DNA from: Candidatus Poribacteria bacterium
GTDB lineage: Bacteria > Poribacteria > WGA-4E > WGA-3G
Direction: 5' to 3'
Assembly (NCBI GenBank): GCA_028824575.1
Contig: JAPPDN010000849.1
Location: 1 to 9,786 of the forward strand
DNA: 9,786 nucleotides
The notes beneath the pieces were generated by a model, which searched no databases, was not told where the DNA came from, and saw only the letters and a program-made list of their open reading frames with translations. The number at the start of each line of letters is the position of its first letter. The stretch's first letter is position 1. Positions 6,701 through 9,786 of this stretch are shown here, piece by piece. The position numbers and the translations under genes are program-made.

Positions 6701-9449
6701 TGCGCAGCAATATATTGAAACGGATCCAGAGAGTAGCGTGAACCATAGCCGTCTCGCGAAACTCTACGCTGCCAATGACCAAGTTGACGAAGCGATTGAT
6801 ACGTATAAAACAGCGATTGAACTGGGGACCGGTGATGGACAGGCATTTCTGCGGTTGGCGCAGCTACATCTCCGCAAAGATGATTTGGATGCCGCTGAAA
6901 AGGCGTTTGAGGATGCCATTCAACACACCAGCCAAGACTGGGAACGGCAAAATATTGAGCGGCAGCTCATGGACCTTCACCGCCGCCAGGGCAAGTTAGA
7001 GGATATGCTAAATCAGGCGGAAGAGGCAGGGACGCTGACGCTTGAGATGCAAAAAGAGCGTGCCAAAAACTACCGTAACGCTGGCGAAGTCGATAAAGCG
7101 GTAAATGCCTACAAGAAAGCACTGGAGATGACTTCTCAGAGTTGGGATCGCAGTGAAATTTCCAACCATCTCCTGAAACTCTACGCGCAGATTGGTGAGG
7201 ACGACTTGGCAATGGAACTCTATGAAAAGTTATCTCAGTCCGGATCGACGGGTATGTCAAGAATGCACGGTCCATCTGGTGTCAGGATTATGCTGGGTGG
7301 AGATGAAGAGCGTGAAGTCTTGATTAACGTCTATAAAAACCAAGGGAAACTTGATCAACTCAAAACCATTTTTGAAAGTAAACTCGAAGCGGATACGGAT
7401 AATTCCGCTGTCCTTGAAATGGTTGCTGAAATCCATCGGAATGCAGGCAACCACGATAAGGCTGCAGAAGCCTATCAAGCACTCTGTGAGGCACAACCGA
7501 GTAATGTTCGCGGTTTTTACTATGCTGCTACCGCGTTCCATAAAAGTAACCAACCCGATCTGGCAAAAGAGATGTTGGACAAGGGAGCCAACGCGCTTTC
7601 GACGAACAACCGTAAACAGGATTCATGGTTTCTTACGGCACTCGCATCTATTTGTATAGACGGTGAATTCTATGATACTGCCATCAAATTAGGCGAAGAC
7701 GCAATCGCTTCAAGTCGAAGCTACGGTGGTCACTCAAGCACGGAGTATTTATACGAAATTCTTGGAAAAAGTTATCTCGGTGCTAAGCAGTACGAGAGAG
7801 CCGTTACCGCCTACCGGCAGATGGCAAACACCGCCAGATATGATGAGGCCCGCCAGAAAGCAGAAATGGCAATACGCCGCGCTTACAAAGAGGGGAACCT
7901 CTACGAAAAGCAGATACCAGATCAGTTACAGAAGATCGAAGAAAACCCTGATAACCCGGATGCTCACTTTGCGCTCGCCGAAACCCACGAGTTTAGTGGG
8001 AATATTGACGAAGCCATCGCGCAATACGAGAAACTCAGTGAACTTCAACCTGAGAACGTCGAGTGGTATAAAAAGATTGGTGCTCTCTCCCAAAAATCGC
8101 GTCAAATAGATGAAGCAGATCGCTTGGCGAAAGCGATCACTGCTTATGAAAAGGCAATCGAACTTGATCCGACTACCTATCAATTTTACAGCCTGTTGGC
8201 TGGAATTTACGCGAAAGAAGATCAGTTATCAGAAGCGGAAATGGTATACCGACGTGCTTTGGCGGCTTCCCTTGAAGAACACGAATATAACAGCGCACTC
8301 CAAAGTCTATGGAAACTCTATGCTGACGAGGATCAAAAAGACAGTGGTATTGCTATCCTTGAAGAACTGAAACCCAAAATGCCTAAGAGTGCTGTTTTAC
8401 TCGAATTGTTAGGTGATGCCTACAAAGCAGCAGACAACACCGAAAAAGCGGATGCTGCATACGCCGAATGGCTGGCGATTCGACAGAAAGAGGTGAACCG
8501 GAACCAACGCGCCTGGGATTATCGGAGGCTTGCTGATCAACTTCTTAGCAAAAATATTATGCCAGCGTTGGCGTTGGAACTTGCTGAACGTGCCATGCAA
8601 ATGAGCGGTAGTGGGTATTACGCCGCAACTTTAGCACACGCGTATGTGGCGAATGATCAATATGAAGCGGCACTTGAACAATTCAAACACAGTCTGAACG
8701 ACACGGATCGTTACGTAGGCAGCGGCGATATAACGCGAGAGATGTGGTTGAAGGTCGCTGAAGCCGGTAAGAACGCTAAGGATGAAGAACGGTACGTTGA
8801 AATGGTGAATAAACTGACGGATGCCACTTCTGATAACTCAACCGCCGAATTGCACGCTAATGTCACGTTGTCCCGGTTTTACCGTGAACGTGAGCTCCCC
8901 GAGAAAGCAGAAGCGTCCATGGACAAAACCGGCTTTATCCCTGAAAGTACCTGGTGGATTATCGGTCCGTTTGACAACGCCGCGGGTATCGGTTACAATA
9001 CGGTTTACGTTCCAGAGGATGCGACGCAAATTGATCCAACTGCTAAATACGACGGAATAGATGGACAGGTAAGTTGGGCAAAACGGACGGATGATACTTT
9101 CGACGGCTTTGTCAATCTTGGGAACATTTTTGATAAAAGTGTCAATTGGAACACCGTTTACGCTTGGACAACCGTGAGCTCACCAGATGAACGAAAGGTT
9201 GAACTCCGCTTTAGTAGTAATAGCCAAGCGAAGCTCTGGCTGAACGGCGAAGAGGTATTCACACATAGCGATGCGCATCCGATAGCGATGGATCAGGATA
9301 CCGTTCCAGTAACACTCAAGCCGGGTGAAAACAGCATCCTCGTCAAAATCTGTAGTGAAGATGCCTATTTCTTGGCATTCTATCTACGGATTACTGACAC
9401 GGATGGCAATCCGTTTGACGATTTGAAAATTGTAGACACAGCAAAATAA
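642..9449 (+). CDS. Giant exported TPR-solenoid protein with C-terminal beta-sandwich domain (2935 aa)
   Basis: The N-terminus is a signal peptide: basic MFTREK, a hydrophobic core at residues 7-28, and a likely signal peptidase I cut at VLA|QD (after residue 29). A lipobox-like L-I-S-C at 16-19 leaves a lipoprotein possible. From about residue 45 to 2760 the protein is almost entirely TPR-like 34-residue helical hairpins, about 70 by eye, with the usual pattern L-x3-Y, small residues, A-x3-Y-x2-A-x2-L-x-P (for example AVAAYQKAISLVPDN). Four Gly/Ser/Pro/aromatic-rich stretches interrupt them at about 956-1013, 1256-1281, 1912-1930 and 2198-2224. Residues ~2766-2935 form a separate beta-rich domain (WWIIGPFDN, WLNGEEVF, GENSILVK, FYLRITDTDG). 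TPR arrays are protein-interaction scaffolds, so this is probably a periplasmic or surface scaffold; no catalytic motif was seen. It follows a paralog and an apparent sigma-54 promoter. TPR proteins are usually far shorter. The gene is certain; the biological role is unknown. Confidence 0.97.
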   Translation: MFTREKCSVVACVLYLISCTVYFSSTVLAQDEKVIERYKSMLNRNPKEGSTFDRLYQFYLEGAGLDAMVADYQTAAQAKPNDANLQLILGHIHKRLGKDTETVAAYQRAVELAPNAYYPHFTLGQMYATMRRHADAIRELTRATELSEATRAASPEELIEIYKALGRAHFSRDEVDAAISAWAKIPKLDPANIFARIELSDLFREQELYEQAIAQHQAIIELKTEDPYRVCLSHREIGNIHQEKGDYEAAIQSYDAALALTAPGNWLRKDLQHRIIGIYAADGNWEGLITHYQGKLETIPNDPERLGLLAAAYIENQQPDEGIATYQKALELAPTDTGLRLNLIAAFRDAEKFEEAAAAYESLSEQHPDDFGIYRELGELYLQLEDENRAKTTYARMRERNPDDASTYLTLAEIYAGNEWIEDAVAAYQKAISLVPDNLDYIEYFGEFYFRQGNREKTVETWNRIVDADKATAENYDRLAKLFDAKDFGTEAVAASRKAVELAPDAYRYREALAKRLMENEDYEDALVEYAESAKLAPNAFFAEQMGDQQLEIYRRQGVLVARIEALEAELEAPTHAPDDAFGMHKQLAKMYLKLGNITYAIEILLKTKALQPNDVTVNRWLAEIYTRQGLRDDANAIYTHLIEVDNANAREYYTNIARSHLKVMDFDAATDAAKQAIAHSPRNPEGHQMLAQIAKQIGNYQNAADSLKQAIRLRPEATDIRSELAEIYKLSGNPRQALEQYWRCWELSESVNDKLAFVKSLSEVYYDLGRRGELEEKLKQMAKTDTSSIGPVVALAQIYRDEGDLSSARFQLARALDRTRGNQDLLVQLVKVSLDLGDTQDALTYQQQLVKAHPDPSHQRRLGELLFDVGREQEAIQAWTKLLHAKNQPLAAEIKLAALLIRHGMLDEALSVLDRAAEKATGPNAHITLYQLGAALVNMNEFDRAQPHFQRILDMPEPPQNAMQNVAANSYQATWGPVGINTRKFSLPQDLTWDIQGRSYSSRSGQQWVPKDFEEAQAGALVQLTTIAQQQRKLDELIKQFETDAEANPKNIKTLETLAQIYTLTENTDKVSETLDRLIAVSPNDPVYQSIRLSEAMLKDRSYETFKAYLDGITGLNAEARLWYIAQYASSFYRAGQKADAEKLVMELESATVTDLSTAARIVGVLAQMGRTDAAEKILEQLPIPVLPKGPRTLTMGQPSLVQQQWSQYRGIYESLASAYMRGGQTEKGIDLLWTFFARSKPNVTNARRVATLASSSHSYSGYTPLQTSYPSPTIYYNQSRLQYLQQVFSQLLTKDEQEMLYAKLQTELDTAKGRDRIYPGLALSYCYWWDRQRDKAQEVLSALQKEFPEDLTLKLNTVFAAVQTGQHAIVLDLLKEIAAVDARNRRQYYDLTLQLAAHTGNTVTVRELVTKVLNSPSSARELHQFSEKLQQSGLTQYAIAIAKKAMTLAMGERDPNFLINMSRHLEQLGRGKDAARLAERALRFANQRDRYGRTLYSWHFQQASRMAGRSKAVREREPQLVAAVEKNPESFQAQAKLATFYESTNPLKKASAAFEAAIALRPKDSMIRQRYAQMLQRSGQAKEAVTQYTALLKDNPNALGYNYWEVIDTFVQAGKIDELVSLAKEMIAPSIGRNFGNDFAQSAASQCMDTDAKAAVEIYEQIIKVQPNQLYTYRDLASAYTAAGEPDKAIQLLREILKTEDAKLSQDPYTQVDIISKLIELYKTSGKIEVLVTEYEAKLAEKPEDMTLLYLVASMRIAADDLEGSTTLVNQLLDKDTGAVNVRWLTNLADAYRGANDRERERHLLESAVEKMESRSTWGLSEIYQKLGAVYAQQDETEKAQKVFRKMGTLLLLQRGGSFYEKERIAGTYIQHEMWDDAEVLLTDIINDFSAQGWSRDQAQRQLMELKRRRDGTVSTTLPPEETEQFNVGMQRTLAQQHARRGEVKKAVDIYERIAKVMPEDFESRAQLATLYSRRNQHDKAIGIWEVLLEADPENTKYQDGLVDTYQDADKTTEAVELAQQYIETDPESSVNHSRLAKLYAANDQVDEAIDTYKTAIELGTGDGQAFLRLAQLHLRKDDLDAAEKAFEDAIQHTSQDWERQNIERQLMDLHRRQGKLEDMLNQAEEAGTLTLEMQKERAKNYRNAGEVDKAVNAYKKALEMTSQSWDRSEISNHLLKLYAQIGEDDLAMELYEKLSQSGSTGMSRMHGPSGVRIMLGGDEEREVLINVYKNQGKLDQLKTIFESKLEADTDNSAVLEMVAEIHRNAGNHDKAAEAYQALCEAQPSNVRGFYYAATAFHKSNQPDLAKEMLDKGANALSTNNRKQDSWFLTALASICIDGEFYDTAIKLGEDAIASSRSYGGHSSTEYLYEILGKSYLGAKQYERAVTAYRQMANTARYDEARQKAEMAIRRAYKEGNLYEKQIPDQLQKIEENPDNPDAHFALAETHEFSGNIDEAIAQYEKLSELQPENVEWYKKIGALSQKSRQIDEADRLAKAITAYEKAIELDPTTYQFYSLLAGIYAKEDQLSEAEMVYRRALAASLEEHEYNSALQSLWKLYADEDQKDSGIAILEELKPKMPKSAVLLELLGDAYKAADNTEKADAAYAEWLAIRQKEVNRNQRAWDYRRLADQLLSKNIMPALALELAERAMQMSGSGYYAATLAHAYVANDQYEAALEQFKHSLNDTDRYVGSGDITREMWLKVAEAGKNAKDEERYVEMVNKLTDATSDNSTAELHANVTLSRFYRERELPEKAEASMDKTGFIPESTWWIIGPFDNAAGIGYNTVYVPEDATQIDPTAKYDGIDGQVSWAKRTDDTFDGFVNLGNIFDKSVNWNTVYAWTTVSSPDERKVELRFSSNSQAKLWLNGEEVFTHSDAHPIAMDQDTVPVTLKPGENSILVKICSEDAYFLAFYLRITDTDGNPFDDLKIVDTAK
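780..8930 (+). repeat. Coding TPR repeat array (about 70 units in blocks)
   Basis: Counting by eye gives about 26 consecutive TPR-like units to residue ~955, about 6 degenerate ones between 1014 and 1255, about 17 between 1282 and 1911, 8 between 1931 and 2197 and about 15 from 2225 to ~2760. Canonical units are densest in the first block, the fourth block and the start of the last block. The second and third blocks are poorer, often lacking the Pro at position 32. The number is an estimate; a profile search would recognise fewer, since many units are degenerate or longer than 34 residues. Confidence 0.85.
6828..7235 (+). repeat. Tandem 68-residue TPR-pair duplication within the giant protein
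   Basis: Residues ~2063-2130 and ~2131-2198 align without gaps. Each is a TPR ending in TSQ-x-W-[ED]-R followed by a Leu-rich helix (QLMDL or HLLKL) and a second TPR-like hairpin. The marker Trp residues W2100 and W2168 are exactly 68 residues (two TPR lengths) apart. Related copies of the marker occur at W1896 (AQGWSRDQAQRQLMEL) and, more weakly, W1820 (STWGLSEIYQKL). The protein evidently grew partly by duplication of two-repeat units. Confidence 0.65.
8937..9446 (+). other. C-terminal beta-sandwich (carbohydrate-binding-like) domain of the giant protein
   Basis: Residues ~2766-2935 switch abruptly from helical repeats to beta-strand pattern. The opening STWWIIGPFDN, the central VELRFSSNSQAKLWLNGEEVF and the late PVTLKPGENSILVKI match the layout of galactose-binding-like jelly-roll domains, where an 'xWxNG' hairpin and 'L..G.N.lxVkV' strand are typical (as in glycoside hydrolase family 2 sugar-binding domains). 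The same domain ends the upstream paralog. One Cys (ICSED here, VCNET in the paralog) is conserved. Ligand binding is inferred from fold resemblance only. Confidence 0.6.
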
Positions 9450-9512
9450 TGCACCTTTTTTCATCTTAAAGTGCGTCACTATAAATAAGACCATAAACAT
9501 TTTAGTCTTATC
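9449..9512 (+). repeat. Conserved intergenic element, copy 2
   Basis: This begins on the last base of the giant gene's stop codon and matches the block at 499-563: TGCACC plus T-run, GTCACTATAA, TAA, CATA-x-ACA and TTATC. In this copy AGTG-CGT-CACT forms a dyad (9470-9480), extended by TTA/TAA arms with one mismatch; that dyad is only partly kept in copy 1. A TATAAA (9480-9485) lies in the core without a recognisable -35 partner. Confidence 0.5.
9485..9511 (+). repeat. Inverted repeat downstream of the giant gene
   Basis: ATAAGAC (9485-9491) and GTCTTAT (9505-9511) are perfect reverse complements around a 13-nt AT-rich loop. The stem is AT-rich and no T run follows, so it is a poor intrinsic terminator. 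It may still be a weak terminator, an mRNA 3'-end stabiliser or an operator for the next promoter. A shorter TAAGT/ACTTA pair occupies the corresponding position in copy 1 of the element (531-552). Confidence 0.35.
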
Positions 9513-9536
9513 GGAGATATCATCTACAAGAATGTC

Positions 9537-9565
9537 TTGACATTCAGCAAAGCCTTTGCTATAAT
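9537..9565 (+). promoter_or_regulatory. Perfect sigma-70-type promoter with extended -10
   Basis: TTGACA (9537-9542) and TATAAT (9560-9565) match the housekeeping consensus at all twelve positions with the optimal 17-bp spacer. TGC just before the -10 gives an extended -10 (TGnTATAAT). Transcription should start near 9572, leaving a leader of about 60 nt before the ATG at 9632. With no operator seen directly overlapping it, strong constitutive expression of the next gene is expected. Confidence 0.85.
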
Positions 9566-9617
9566 TGATAGGAATCACACAATAACTATTTAAATGGTAA
9601 TTCGGGTACTTTCACAA

Positions 9618-9623
9618 AAGGAG
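9618..9623 (+). promoter_or_regulatory. Ribosome binding site of the downstream membrane protein gene
   Basis: AAGGAG sits 8 nt before the ATG at 9632 and supports that start. Confidence 0.85.
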
Positions 9624-9631
9624 CAGATTTC

Positions 9632-9786
9632 ATGGAAGAAAAATTGATTCTTGAAAAGATCCAGCGCGTCCGCCAGCGACTGAACATCCAACGGTACTTC
9701 CAGACATTAGCGACCTTCCTCTTCTACGGGTTTTTGGTGTGTGTCCCGTTCGTCATCGCCGACAGCGTCACATCCTTTAATATCCC
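9632..9786 (+). CDS. Membrane protein of unknown function, N-terminal part (3' partial)
   Basis: From the ATG at 9632 the frame stays open to the window edge (51 complete codons). It begins MEEKLILEKIQRVRQRLNIQ, a charged, probably helical cytoplasmic segment. A hydrophobic stretch follows at about residues 25-44 (LATFLFYGFLVCVPFVIADS), which reads as a first transmembrane helix. The many Arg/Lys residues before it suggest an N-in orientation. It has its own strong promoter and a good ribosome binding site, 182 bp after the giant gene, so it is probably transcribed separately. The charged coil followed by an early membrane helix is reminiscent of DUF4175-like membrane proteins, but 51 residues are too few to assign a family. 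Whether it works with the TPR protein is unknown. Confidence 0.85.
   Translation, partial: MEEKLILEKIQRVRQRLNIQRYFQTLATFLFYGFLVCVPFVIADSVTSFNI

Noticed and set aside
642..9449. Frameshift, fusion of several genes or assembly artefact behind the giant frame
   Set aside because: The frame is uninterrupted, TPR periodicity continues through most of it, codon and amino acid style stay uniform, and the C-terminal domain matches that of the neighbouring paralog.
9513..9536. GGAGATATCATCTACAAGAATG as a decayed copy of the giant gene's ribosome binding site and start
   Set aside because: Only GGAGATA and CAAGA are shared, gaps are needed, and the ATG is followed one codon later by a stop; chance is the simpler explanation.

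Overview
The window is a plus-strand stretch of a bacterial chromosome with moderate GC, dominated by one giant gene. I see no RNA gene, transposase, phage gene or CRISPR array. The giant exported TPR proteins that end in a 'WWIIGPFDN...WLNGEEVF...GENSILVK...FYLRITDTDG' beta-sandwich resemble proteins I associate with uncultured sponge or marine lineages such as Candidatus Poribacteria. That placement is a recollection of protein style and has not been tested by a search.

Layout. (1) Bases 2-283 are the 3' end of a gene whose C-terminus is clearly paralogous to the C-terminus of the giant gene, so two family members lie in tandem. (2) Bases 284-641 are a 358-bp intergenic region. It has a textbook -24/-12 (sigma-54) promoter match at 439-454. 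Two near-identical TGC-N10-GCA sites lie 31 bp apart upstream of it, spaced like binding sites for an enhancer-binding protein. A ~65-bp element that recurs after the giant gene, two small leader hairpins and a strong ribosome binding site follow. (3) Bases 642-9449 encode a 2935-residue exported protein: a signal peptide, roughly 70 TPR-like helical hairpins in blocks separated by four low-complexity linkers, and a ~170-residue C-terminal beta-sandwich. (4) Bases 9450-9631 carry the second copy of the intergenic element, a small inverted repeat, and a perfect TTGACA-N17-TATAAT promoter with an extended -10. (5) Bases 9632-9786 are the start of a gene for a membrane protein of unknown function.

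How the parts may work together (inference). The giant protein looks like a secreted or periplasmic scaffold: a long alpha-solenoid for protein-protein contacts tipped by a carbohydrate- or ligand-binding-like sandwich. Its promoter appears to need an activator, while the next gene has a promoter predicted to be strong and constitutive. The two are therefore probably separate transcription units.
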